Positions 17,040 through 26,010 of a stretch of DNA of 64,000 nt are shown here, piece after piece. Position numbers and translations under genes: made by a program. Each line of letters begins with the position of its first letter. Position 1 is the first letter of the stretch. The stretch is from Lachnospira multipara ATCC 19207. GTDB lineage: Bacteria > Bacillota > Clostridia > Lachnospirales > Lachnospiraceae. The stretch lies in contig NZ_AUJG01000002.1 in NCBI RefSeq assembly GCF_000424105.1, positions 248,001 through 312,000 on the forward strand, read 5' to 3'. Under the pieces are notes generated by a model. That model saw only the letters and a list, made by a program, of their open reading frames with translations. It was not told the DNA's origin and made no database searches.

Positions 17040-17747
17040 ATGAATACTAATCTGAATGAATTAATGGATATTATTGGCTATAAGTTCAAGGATATCTCAT
17101 TACTAGAGAATGCACTTACTCATAGTTCATATGCCAATGAAAAGAAACAGCTTAAGATTAAGGATAATGAAAGACTTGAATTTTTAGGCGATGCTGTTTT
17201 GGAACTATCAAGCAGTGACTACATTTTCAAAAAATTCACAATGAATGAAGGTAAGATGACTAGACTTCGTGCAAGTATTGTTTGTGAGCCAACTCTTGCA
17301 CTTTGCGCTAGAGAATTTGGTTTTGAGGAATTTATTAAGCTTGGTAAGGGTGAAGAACTTACAGGCGGTAGAAGAAGAGACTCTATTGTTTCAGATGCAC
17401 TTGAGGCTTTAATTGGTGCTATTTATCTTGATAGTGATTTTGCTAATGCAAAAGAGTTTGTCCTTGAATTTATTTTAAATGACTTAGACAATAAACAACT
17501 CTTTTTTGATAGCAAGACCATTCTACAGGAAGTTGTTCAAGGAATGGGTAAAGAGGTTAGCTATTCTCTAATTAGAGAAGAAGGACCAGAGCATAATAAG
17601 ACTTTTGTTGTGGAAGTTAAAGTAGAGGGCTTAATTGAGATTGAAGGAAGCGGACACAATAAGAAGAATGCTCAGGCTAACGCCGCCTATAAAGCTTTAG
17701 TAGAGCTTAAAAACAAAGGGATAGAAATTAAAGATGTATTAAAGTAA
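17040..17747 (+). CDS. rnc: ribonuclease III
   Basis: Double-strand-specific endoribonuclease that processes rRNA and structured mRNAs. The 235-residue protein has the signature NERLEFLGDAVLEL (about 43-56) with the catalytic acidic residues, VSDALEALIGAIYLD for the second site, and a C-terminal double-stranded RNA-binding domain ending in GSGHNKKNAQANAAYKAL. The start is preceded by AAGGAAG. smc follows after 15 bases, so the two are co-transcribed. Confidence 0.97.
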   Translation: MNTNLNELMDIIGYKFKDISLLENALTHSSYANEKKQLKIKDNERLEFLGDAVLELSSSDYIFKKFTMNEGKMTRLRASIVCEPTLALCAREFGFEEFIKLGKGEELTGGRRRDSIVSDALEALIGAIYLDSDFANAKEFVLEFILNDLDNKQLFFDSKTILQEVVQGMGKEVSYSLIREEGPEHNKTFVVEVKVEGLIEIEGSGHNKKNAQANAAYKALVELKNKGIEIKDVLK

Positions 17748-17762
17748 CTAAAGGGAGATTTT

Positions 17763-20700
17763 ATGTATTTAAAGAGTATTGAGGTACAAGGATTTAAGTC
17801 CTTTGCCAATAAAATCGTTTTTGATTTTGATAACGGTATTACTGGTATTGTAGGACCTAATGGTTCTGGTAAAAGTAATGTTGCTGATGCTGTAAGATGG
17901 GTTTTAGGTGAACAGTCAGCTAAGCAACTTCGTGGTTCTAAGATGGAGGATGTTATCTTTGCTGGAACACAAAACAGAAAGCCTGTGGGCTTTGCGTATG
18001 TATCAATTACGCTTGATAATTCAGATCATGCACTAGCAGTTGATTATGATGAAGTAACTGTAAGCAGACGAGTTTATAGATCTGGCGAGAGCGAATATCT
18101 AATTAATGGTAATGCGTGTAGATTAAAGGATGTTACTGAACTTTTTTATGATACAGGTATTGGTAAAGAAGGCTACTCAATTATCGGACAGGGTCAGATT
18201 GATAAGATCCTTTCTGGTAAGCCTGAGGAGAGAAGAGAACTATTTGATGAAGCAGCAGGTATTGTAAAGTTTAAGAGAAGAAAAGCTGCCGCAATTAAGA
18301 AGCTAGAAAGTGAGAGAGCTAATTTAGTCAGAGTTAATGATATTTTATCTGAGCTTGAAAAGCAGGTAGGACCTTTAAAGGTGCAGTCTAATAAGGCTAA
18401 GGAATACCTTAATTTAAAGACTGATTTAAAGAATTACGATGTCAATGCCTTCCTCTTAGAGACAGACAGAATCCGTAATGATTTAGCTGCCTTAGATGAG
18501 AAGATTTCTATTGCTGATGGTGACCTTTCAAAGGCCAATGGCGAATACGAAACAATTAAGTCAGAATATGAGCAGGCTGAAAGTCAGTTAGAGGCAATTA
18601 ATGCTCAGATTGAAGAAACTAATAATACAAAGTCTGAGACAGAACTTGAAAAGCAAAAGCTTGAGGGCACAATTAATGTCTATAGCGAGCAGATTAAGAC
18701 TTTCAATAACAATAACGAACTTCACTCAGAAAGACTTACAAAGATCACTGAGGAGATTGCATCAAAAAACGAAGCAATAGCTAAAGCTGAAGCTGATTAT
18801 CAGGCTATTAAAAATGATATGACAGGCCACGATGATAGACTAGAAGAGATCAACAAGCAAAGCGAGGAAATTAAGGAAAAGATTTCTTCTGTAGAGACTA
18901 AGATTGATGAGAAGAACCAGTCTATTATGGATGCCTTAAATGAGAAGTCTTCTATTAATGCTGAGAATCAGAAGTACGTTACTATGCTTGAGAACTTAAG
19001 CATTAAAAAGGCAGAGCTTTCAAGTAAGGTAATTAAAGATAAGTCTGATGAAGCTAGCCAGAAAAAGCTTATTGATTCTTATTCTAACGAGCTTTTATCA
19101 GTTGATGAAGAATATAATGAATTAAACGATAAATTAGTTAAGAATAATGAAGAAATTACTAATATTAAAAATGCTAACACAGATTTAAATCTTCAAATTG
19201 AAAAATTAACTAGTAAATATCATAGAGAGAAATCAAGACTGGAATCCTTAATTAATATTACTGAGCGTTATGATGGTTACGGTAACTCAATTCGTGAAAT
19301 CATGAAGCTTAAGGATAAGAAGCCAGGTATTCTTGGTGTTATTGCAGATATTATTAAGGTTGAGCGTTCTTATGAAGTAGCAATTGAAACAGCCCTTGGC
19401 GGAACTATTCAGAATATCGTTACAGACAAGGAAGAAACTGCTAAAGACTTGATTGCTCACTTAAAAGAAAACCGTTTGGGTAGAGCTACATTTTTACCAT
19501 TAAACGCTATTAAGGCAAGAGATACCCTTGAAAAGGATAATTGCATTAAGGAAGAGGGCGTTATTGGCGTAGCTTCTAACTTAGTTAGAGTTTCCTTTGA
19601 ATATGAGAATCTTGCTAAGTATTTACTTGGTAGAATCTTAGTTGTAGATAATATTAACAATGCTCTTGCCATTGCAAGAAAGTATAGATATTCCCTTAGA
19701 ATCGTAACTCTTGAAGGTGAACAGCTAAATCCAGGTGGTTCAATGACTGGTGGTGCTTTCAAGAATTCAAGCAACTTGCTTGGACGTAGAAGAGAAATCG
19801 AAGAGTTAAAGCAAAGTGTTAATGAGACTTCTAAAGCTGGCGTTGAGCTTAAGAATCAGGTTAGCGATAACAGAGCTAAGATTGCTGAAATTAGAACTGA
19901 TAACGAAAGCTTAACAAAGGATTTAAGAGATGTTACTTTAAGAAAGAACACAATTCAGGTTAACTTAAATCAGGAGAAGGCTAAGTTAAAGTCAATCCTT
20001 GAGTTAGTTGCAAAGGATAGCATGGAAATTAAGATGGCGGATGAAGAAATCCAGAAGATTAATGAAAGCAAGTCCCTTGTTTCTAACAACTTAGATGAAC
20101 TTGATAATCAGAATGAGAAGTCTAAGGAAGAGATTGAGAGCTTAAATAAGTTCCTTGACGAGTTAAAGGAAGAAGAAGTTAAGATTTCTGTTAAGCTAGA
20201 AAATGTAAAGCTACAGCATAGCAGCTACAGCCAGAAGATAAGCTACATCGAAGAGACTATCCTTCGTCTTAACGAAGAAGTTAAAAAGCTTATTGTGGAA
20301 GAGGCAGAAATCAAGAATAAGATTAAACAGACTGAAACTGAAATTATTAATAAGAATAAGGACATTTCAGATGTTAAGAAGTCTATGAATCTTGCTGACT
20401 TTAGAATTAAGGAATCTAACGAAAAGATTGAGAAGTTAAGACTTGAGCGTGACGAGATTTCAAAGACTCACAAGTCATCCTTTGATAAGAGAGATGAGAT
20501 TAATAATCGAATCGTCTTACTTGAAAAGGAAAGCATGCGTCTTCATAACCAGCATGAAAAGCTCGATGAATCTAATGATACATTAGTAGATTACATGTGG
20601 AATGAATATGAGTTAACTTATAGTTATGCTCTTGAACTAAGAAACGAAGAACTTACTGATCTATCTAATATTAGAAAGCAGATTAACATTTTAAAATCCG

Positions 20701-21344
20701 CAATTAAAAAGCTCGGTGATGTAAATGTTAATGCCATTGAAGAATACAAAGGCGTTTCAGAACGTTACGAATTCTTAAAGGGCCAGCATGATGATATGAT
20801 TGAAGCTGAAAATGCACTTATGCAGGTTATTGATGAACTTGATAGCGGCATGAGAACTCAGTTTACAGCTAAGTTTGAAGAAATTAAGAAGGAATTCGAC
20901 CAGGTATTTAAGGAATTATTTGGCGGTGGAAAGGGTACAATCGAACTTGTAGAAGGTGAGGATATCCTTGAAGCAGGCATTACAATTATTTCTCAGCCAC
21001 CTGGAAAGAAATTACAGAATATGATGCAGTTATCTGGTGGTGAAAAGGCTCTTACAGCCATTGCGCTTTTATTTGCGATTCAGAACCTAAAGCCATCTCC
21101 ATTCTGTCTACTTGATGAAATTGAGGCCGCTCTTGATGACTCAAATGTAGGAAGATACGCAAACTACCTACATAAGTTAACAAAGCATACTCAGTTTATT
21201 GTCATTACACATAGACGTGGTACTATGGCAGCTGCAGATAGACTCTTTGGTATTACAATGCAGGAAAAGGGTGTATCAACTCTTGTTTCTGTTGACTTAA
21301 TTGATAAAGAACTAGATAAAGATAAGCAGGTAAAAACTGCCTAG
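17763..21344 (+). CDS. smc: chromosome segregation protein SMC
   Basis: The 1193-residue condensin ATPase. Walker A GPNGSGKS (31-38) is in the N-terminal head, followed by a long coiled coil, a hinge (about 510-665, ending GGSMTGGAFKNSSNLLGRRR), a second coil, and the C-terminal head with signature LSGGEKALTAIALLF (about 1089) and Walker B FCLLDEIEAALDD (about 1113). Length and order of parts are standard. AAGGGAG precedes the ATG. It is followed by ftsY after a spacer holding a long terminator-like fold. Confidence 0.98.
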   Translation: MYLKSIEVQGFKSFANKIVFDFDNGITGIVGPNGSGKSNVADAVRWVLGEQSAKQLRGSKMEDVIFAGTQNRKPVGFAYVSITLDNSDHALAVDYDEVTVSRRVYRSGESEYLINGNACRLKDVTELFYDTGIGKEGYSIIGQGQIDKILSGKPEERRELFDEAAGIVKFKRRKAAAIKKLESERANLVRVNDILSELEKQVGPLKVQSNKAKEYLNLKTDLKNYDVNAFLLETDRIRNDLAALDEKISIADGDLSKANGEYETIKSEYEQAESQLEAINAQIEETNNTKSETELEKQKLEGTINVYSEQIKTFNNNNELHSERLTKITEEIASKNEAIAKAEADYQAIKNDMTGHDDRLEEINKQSEEIKEKISSVETKIDEKNQSIMDALNEKSSINAENQKYVTMLENLSIKKAELSSKVIKDKSDEASQKKLIDSYSNELLSVDEEYNELNDKLVKNNEEITNIKNANTDLNLQIEKLTSKYHREKSRLESLINITERYDGYGNSIREIMKLKDKKPGILGVIADIIKVERSYEVAIETALGGTIQNIVTDKEETAKDLIAHLKENRLGRATFLPLNAIKARDTLEKDNCIKEEGVIGVASNLVRVSFEYENLAKYLLGRILVVDNINNALAIARKYRYSLRIVTLEGEQLNPGGSMTGGAFKNSSNLLGRRREIEELKQSVNETSKAGVELKNQVSDNRAKIAEIRTDNESLTKDLRDVTLRKNTIQVNLNQEKAKLKSILELVAKDSMEIKMADEEIQKINESKSLVSNNLDELDNQNEKSKEEIESLNKFLDELKEEEVKISVKLENVKLQHSSYSQKISYIEETILRLNEEVKKLIVEEAEIKNKIKQTETEIINKNKDISDVKKSMNLADFRIKESNEKIEKLRLERDEISKTHKSSFDKRDEINNRIVLLEKESMRLHNQHEKLDESNDTLVDYMWNEYELTYSYALELRNEELTDLSNIRKQINILKSAIKKLGDVNVNAIEEYKGVSERYEFLKGQHDDMIEAENALMQVIDELDSGMRTQFTAKFEEIKKEFDQVFKELFGGGKGTIELVEGEDILEAGITIISQPPGKKLQNMMQLSGGEKALTAIALLFAIQNLKPSPFCLLDEIEAALDDSNVGRYANYLHKLTKHTQFIVITHRRGTMAAADRLFGITMQEKGVSTLVSVDLIDKELDKDKQVKTA

Positions 21345-21350
21345 AAATTT

Positions 21351-21460
21351 TAGTTAAGCCTATATTTTTACTAGTATGGAAGTACATGCATTAGAGGCGG
21401 CTTCTATGAAGTCGCTACATTTGATTAGTTTACTTGTAAGAATGTGGGCTTAATTTTTTT
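21351..21460 (+). terminator. long terminator-like palindrome between smc and ftsY
   Basis: The spacer folds into a long imperfect stem: AGTTAAGCC (from 21352) with GGGCTTAATT (from 21446), TATATTTTTAC with GTAAGAATGTG inside it, and AGAGGCGGCTTC with GAAGTCGCTAC at the tip. A run of seven T residues ends it at 21460, just before the ftsY ribosome binding site. It probably terminates or attenuates readthrough from smc into ftsY. Confidence 0.6.
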
Positions 21461-21477
21461 ATAAGGAAGGATTTAAT

Positions 21478-22392
21478 ATGGGATTTTTTGAAAAATTAAA
21501 AGCAGGTCTTAATAAGACAAGAGACAATATTGTTTCAAGCATTGATTACGTTTTCAATGGCTTTACAAATATTGACGACGAATTCTATGAAGAGCTTGAA
21601 GAAACTCTTATTATGGGCGACATAGGCGTTAGAACAACTGATGAAATCATTGAAAATCTTAAGGAAAAGGTTAAGGAAAATGCTATTAAGCAGCCAGCTG
21701 AATGTAAGGAATTACTTATTCAGTTAATTAAGGAGCAAATGGATCTAGGCCCTAATGCCTACGATTTTGAAAATCAGAAATCAATTGTCTTATTAATCGG
21801 TGTTAATGGCGTTGGTAAAACAACTTCAGTGGGTAAGCTTGCTGGCTTACTAAAGAATCAGAATAAGAAGGTTATTATGGCTGCTGCCGATACCTTTAGA
21901 GCTGCTGCCATTGAACAGCTTACAGAATGGTCTCATAGAAATGGCTGTGAGATTATTGCTCAAAGCGAAGGTTCAGACCCAGCTGCAGTTATTTTTGATT
22001 CAATTCAGGCTGCAAAGGCAAGAAAAGCTGATGTTTTACTTTGCGATACAGCAGGACGTCTTCAGAATAAGAAAAACTTAATGGAAGAGCTTCGTAAAAT
22101 CGATAAGGTTATTACAAGAGAATATCCAGAAGCTTATAGAGAGAATTTAATCGTACTTGATGCTACAACAGGACAGAATGCTCTTTCTCAGCTTAGAGAA
22201 TTTAAGGATGTAACTGACATTACAGGTATTATTTTAACTAAGATGGATGGTACAGCTAAAGGTGGAATAGCAGTGGCTATTCAGTCTGAATTTGGCATTC
22301 CAGTTAAATATGTGGGAGTTGGCGAGCAGATTGAGGATTTACAGAAATTTAACTCAGAGGATTTTGTAAATGCCCTCTTTGACTTGCAATAA
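21478..22392 (+). CDS. ftsY: signal recognition particle receptor FtsY
   Basis: GTPase receptor that brings SRP-ribosome complexes to the membrane. The 304-residue protein has a short acidic N domain and the G domain with GVNGVGKTTSVGKLAG (about 108-123), the DTFRAAA motif, DTAGRLQNK and TKMDGTAKGG. It lacks the long acidic A domain of proteobacterial FtsY, normal in Firmicutes. AAGGAAGGA precedes the ATG. In many relatives ylxM-ffh follow directly; here about 5 kb of other genes intervene. Confidence 0.97.
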   Translation: MGFFEKLKAGLNKTRDNIVSSIDYVFNGFTNIDDEFYEELEETLIMGDIGVRTTDEIIENLKEKVKENAIKQPAECKELLIQLIKEQMDLGPNAYDFENQKSIVLLIGVNGVGKTTSVGKLAGLLKNQNKKVIMAAADTFRAAAIEQLTEWSHRNGCEIIAQSEGSDPAAVIFDSIQAAKARKADVLLCDTAGRLQNKKNLMEELRKIDKVITREYPEAYRENLIVLDATTGQNALSQLREFKDVTDITGIILTKMDGTAKGGIAVAIQSEFGIPVKYVGVGEQIEDLQKFNSEDFVNALFDLQ

Positions 22393-22488
22393 AAGCTTTA
22401 CAGGTCTATAATTATGAACAACTTGTCATACAACAATTATGGCTTGTTGGACAAGAATACTTATGGGATTCAAGGAGAAGCTAGGAAA

Positions 22489-23706
22489 ATGGAAGAATTA
22501 ACATTGAAGAAATTCGAAGAAGCAGCTGAAAAAGTTAAAGAAGCTACTCTTCCAACAAATTTAGTATATAGCGAGTTCTTTAGTGCACAGTCAGGCAACA
22601 AGGTTTACTTAAAGCCTGAGAATATGCAGTATACAGGCGCATACAAGGTTAGAGGTGCTTATTATAAGATTAGCACAATGTCAGAAGAAGCTAGAAAAAG
22701 AGGATTAATTACAGCTTCAGCTGGTAACCATGCCCAGGGCGTTGCATTTGCAGCAAAGAAATATAACGTAAAAGCAACAGTAGTTATGCCTACTACAACA
22801 CCTTTAATTAAGGTTAACAGAACTAAAGGCTATGGCGCCGAAGTTATCCTTTATGGAAATGTTTACGATGAGGCATGTGAATACGCAATTAAGTTAGCTA
22901 AGGAGCAGGGATTAACTTTCGTTCATCCATTTGATGACCTTGAAGTGGCTACAGGTCAGGGCTCAATAGCTATGGAAATCATTAAGGAATTACCTACAGT
23001 TGATTATATTTTAGTACCAGTAGGTGGTGGCGGACTTGCAACTGGTGTATCTACACTTGCAAAGCTACTTAATCCTAACATCAAGGTAATTGGTGTTGAA
23101 CCTGCAGGAGCTAACTGTTTACAGGCATCCCTAAAGGCTGGGGCTGTAACAACACTACCAACTGTTAACACAATTGCAGATGGTACAGCAGTTAAGACTC
23201 CAGGTAGTAAGTTATTCCCATATTTACAGAAGAACTTAGACGACATTATTACAGTACCAGATGAAGACTTAATCGTATCCTTCCTTGATATGGTTGAGAA
23301 CCACAAGATGGTAGTTGAGAATTCTGGTTTACTTACAGTAGCTGCCCTTAAGCAGCTTAATGTAAAGGATAAGAAGGTGGTTTCTATCCTTTCAGGTGGT
23401 AACATGGATGTAATTACAATGTCTTCAGTAGTTCAGCAGGGTCTTGTTCAGAGAAGCAGAATCTTTACAGTATCTGTTCTTTTACCAGATAAGCCAGGTG
23501 AACTTGTAAGAGTTGCAACTATTATTGCAGAAGCTAATGGTAATGTAATTAAGCTTGAGCACAACCAGTTTGTATCAATTAACAGACAGACAACAGTTGA
23601 GCTTAGAATCACAATTGAAGCTTATGGACATGAGCATAAGGATGAGATTGTAGAAAAGCTTGAAGAAGCAGGCCTTAGACCTAGAATAGTTAAGGTTAAT
23701 ATTTAG
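22489..23706 (+). CDS. ilvA: threonine ammonia-lyase with ACT domain
   Basis: PLP-dependent deamination of threonine to 2-oxobutyrate, the entry to isoleucine synthesis or threonine breakdown. The 405-residue protein carries the Schiff-base lysine in YTGAYKVRGAYYK (Lys53), the phosphate-binding VPVGGGGLATGV (about 176-187) and one C-terminal ACT-type domain (about 325-405). That is the short IlvA layout of Gram-positives rather than the longer biosynthetic form with a two-part regulatory domain. An in-frame ATG 75 bases upstream is not preceded by a good ribosome binding site, while AAGGAG lies 11 bases before the chosen start. A strong terminator follows. Confidence 0.93.
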   Translation: MEELTLKKFEEAAEKVKEATLPTNLVYSEFFSAQSGNKVYLKPENMQYTGAYKVRGAYYKISTMSEEARKRGLITASAGNHAQGVAFAAKKYNVKATVVMPTTTPLIKVNRTKGYGAEVILYGNVYDEACEYAIKLAKEQGLTFVHPFDDLEVATGQGSIAMEIIKELPTVDYILVPVGGGGLATGVSTLAKLLNPNIKVIGVEPAGANCLQASLKAGAVTTLPTVNTIADGTAVKTPGSKLFPYLQKNLDDIITVPDEDLIVSFLDMVENHKMVVENSGLLTVAALKQLNVKDKKVVSILSGGNMDVITMSSVVQQGLVQRSRIFTVSVLLPDKPGELVRVATIIAEANGNVIKLEHNQFVSINRQTTVELRITIEAYGHEHKDEIVEKLEEAGLRPRIVKVNI

Positions 23707-23755
23707 TCAGACTATAAAGAAGCTAGATAATCTAATAAATTAGATACAAAACTAC

Positions 23756-23820
23756 AGCTGTTATGAGTAAGTGAAACTAAGCTTTACGCCCTTGTTTCAT
23801 TTCTCATAGCAGCTTTTTTA
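23756..23820 (+). terminator. intrinsic terminator after ilvA
   Basis: AGCTGTTATGAG (23756-23767) pairs with CTCATAGCAGCT (23803-23814) with one wobble, plus inner pairing AAGTGAAAC/GTTTCATTT, followed by a run of T residues. Confidence 0.88.
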
Positions 23821-23898
23821 ATTTCTTTTTAAAATTTCTTTTTTATCTCTTTTTAATTTCTTTATTTCAGTTCACAAAAACACCACACAAAGAACACA

Positions 23899-23926
23899 TT
23901 TACAACATTTTAAATCTTTATATTAA
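23899..23926 (+). promoter_or_regulatory. candidate promoter of the Cthe_2159-type lipoprotein gene
   Basis: TTTACA (23899-23904) and TATTAA (23921-23926) are spaced by 16 bases. A leader of about 70 bases precedes the AAAGGAGG ribosome binding site. Moderate match only. Confidence 0.35.
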
Positions 23927-24002
23927 TTATAAAAATAAGATATCAGAGGGCGGAAAGATTTACGATTCCCCAGTGATAGGTTTAATTAAAGGAGGATTAC
24001 TT

Positions 24003-25874
24003 ATGATTAATTTAAGAAAGGTAGGTACCATAGGATTAACTAGTGTATTAATTACCATGAGTCTATATGGCTGCACAACTAACGAGGCTACAACGACAAC
24101 AACAAGTTCATCTAGTTCTACTAGCTCATCAAGCTCCACAACTGCAACAGTTGACGTAGATTTAGACGAGTTGATCTCAAGTCTTGAAAATGGAGTGTCT
24201 CTTGAACTAGATGAAAATGATACAGATACATCTTATGACAACGACGACACAACAATTACACTTAATGGTTCTTCAATTTCAGTAAATGGTGATGGCGCAA
24301 GTGCATCTGGTTCTACTGTAACTATCACCAAAAAAGGAACTTATGTTATTTCCGGTAGCTTAAGCGATGGACAGATTGTAGTTGACCTTGCAGATGACAC
24401 TGATGAGGTGCATTTAATTTTAAATGGAGTGGATATTTCTAATTCAAGCACAGCACCAGTTTTAATTCTTAGTGCAGACAAGGTAACAATTACTCTTGCA
24501 GATGGTACAACTAATACAGTGACAGATTCCTCAAGAACTACAGATACTGAAGAATATAGCGCAGCAATTTATTCTAAGGATGACTTAAGCATTAATGGTA
24601 ATGGTAGTTTAGTTGTAAATGCAGGCTATAACGATGCTATTACAAGTAAAGATGATTTAATTATCGTTAGCGGAAACATTTCCATAACAGCAACTGATGA
24701 AGGTTTAATTGGTAAAGACTTAGTAGGTATTGCTGGTGGAACAATTGATATTACAGCAACTGGAGATGGTATTAAGGCTTCAAACGATTCTGATGCAACT
24801 AAGGGTTATATCATTATTGAAGACGGTGAGATTACAATTCAGTCAGAAAATGATGGTATCCAGGCAGAAAACTACGTAGTAATTAATGGTGGTACAATTG
24901 ATATAACAACTGGTGATGGTGCAGCTAATTCCTCTGTTACACATAGTTCAACAGACTTTGGCTTTAGAGCAGGTTCTTCAACTTCTTCAACTTCTTCTAC
25001 AAGTACAGATAGTATGAAGGGTATTAAAGCCACAAACGTATTAATCGTATTTGGAGGAAATGTTAATATAGATTCTGAAGATGATGCTGTTCATACAGAT
25101 GGTGCCGTTATTATAAAGGGCGGTGATTTAGAACTTGCTTCCGGTGATGATGGTATCCATGCAGATACATTAATTCAGATTGATGGTGGAACTGTTAATA
25201 TTACAGATTCATATGAAGGTTTAGAAAGTACTCAGATTGTTATTAACAATGGTAATGTTAGTGTAGTAGCTGACGATGATGGTATGAATGCCTCAGATGG
25301 TTCAACACAAACAACTGGCATGGGTAATACAACAGGTGGTACAAATTCAAGTGTTAAATTAGAAATCAACGGTGGTACTGTTTATGTTAAATCTACCGGT
25401 GATGGACTTGATTCAAATGGTACACTAACAATTAATGGTGGTAATACAGTAGTTGAAGGACCTACAGATTCATCAAATGCAGCTGTTGACTTTGATTCTA
25501 ATTTAACTATTAATGGTGGTACATTAATGGCCTTTGGTTCAAGCGGAATGGTTGAAACACCAAGTTCTGCTACAAACGGTGTATGCTTATTATTATATGG
25601 TTCAGGTTCTGCTAATCAGACCTTTACATTAACTGATTCAAGTGGAAATACAATTCTTTCATATACACCATCAAAGTCATATCAGGTTTGTATTTGTTAC
25701 TCCGCTGACATCACAACAGGCAGCTCATACACATACACAATTGGTTCTTCTTCAACAACAGTAACACCAACAAGTTCTGTTTACTCAAATGGTTCTTCAA
25801 GCTCAGGTATGGGCAGTATGGGAAACATGGGTGGTAACTCACAGTCTGGCACTGGAAGAAATGCCTTTAAATAA
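24003..25874 (+). CDS. Cthe_2159-type carbohydrate-binding-domain lipoprotein
   Basis: A 623-residue surface lipoprotein. The N terminus is a signal peptide ending in the lipobox LYGC (Cys24), followed by a Ser/Thr-rich linker. The body consists of repeated units of the type DGI-A...I-I-GG-(T/N)-I-I, for example GIKASNDSDATKGYIIIEDG and GDDGIHADTLIQIDGGTVNI, which predict a right-handed beta helix. This is the Cthe_2159 (PF14262) pattern; the founding protein binds cellulose and polygalacturonate. A Gly/Ser/Met-rich tail ends the protein. AAAGGAGG lies 8 bases before the chosen ATG. It stands alone between two terminators. Substrate is inferred from the family. Confidence 0.87.
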   Translation: MINLRKVGTIGLTSVLITMSLYGCTTNEATTTTTSSSSSTSSSSSTTATVDVDLDELISSLENGVSLELDENDTDTSYDNDDTTITLNGSSISVNGDGASASGSTVTITKKGTYVISGSLSDGQIVVDLADDTDEVHLILNGVDISNSSTAPVLILSADKVTITLADGTTNTVTDSSRTTDTEEYSAAIYSKDDLSINGNGSLVVNAGYNDAITSKDDLIIVSGNISITATDEGLIGKDLVGIAGGTIDITATGDGIKASNDSDATKGYIIIEDGEITIQSENDGIQAENYVVINGGTIDITTGDGAANSSVTHSSTDFGFRAGSSTSSTSSTSTDSMKGIKATNVLIVFGGNVNIDSEDDAVHTDGAVIIKGGDLELASGDDGIHADTLIQIDGGTVNITDSYEGLESTQIVINNGNVSVVADDDGMNASDGSTQTTGMGNTTGGTNSSVKLEINGGTVYVKSTGDGLDSNGTLTINGGNTVVEGPTDSSNAAVDFDSNLTINGGTLMAFGSSGMVETPSSATNGVCLLLYGSGSANQTFTLTDSSGNTILSYTPSKSYQVCICYSADITTGSSYTYTIGSSSTTVTPTSSVYSNGSSSSGMGSMGNMGGNSQSGTGRNAFK

Positions 25875-25927
25875 AATCTAAATAAAATTTAAATATCTTT
25901 TAAAATATAAGAAAATAGGCTATAATT

Positions 25928-25958
25928 AAAGGGATGACTTTTTAGTCGTCCCTTTTTT
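25928..25958 (+). terminator. intrinsic terminator after the lipoprotein gene
   Basis: AAAGGGATGAC pairs with GTCGTCCCTTT around a TTTTTA loop, followed by a T run. Strong GC core. Confidence 0.88.
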
Positions 25959-26010
25959 CGTACATTAAAGCCTAGATTAGGGCTATAAATTTAAATATTA
26001 GGGGGATAAT

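Noticed and set aside
22414-22488. Upstream start for ilvA
   Set aside because: The 25 extra residues have no family match and no ribosome site; AAGGAG sits before the later ATG.
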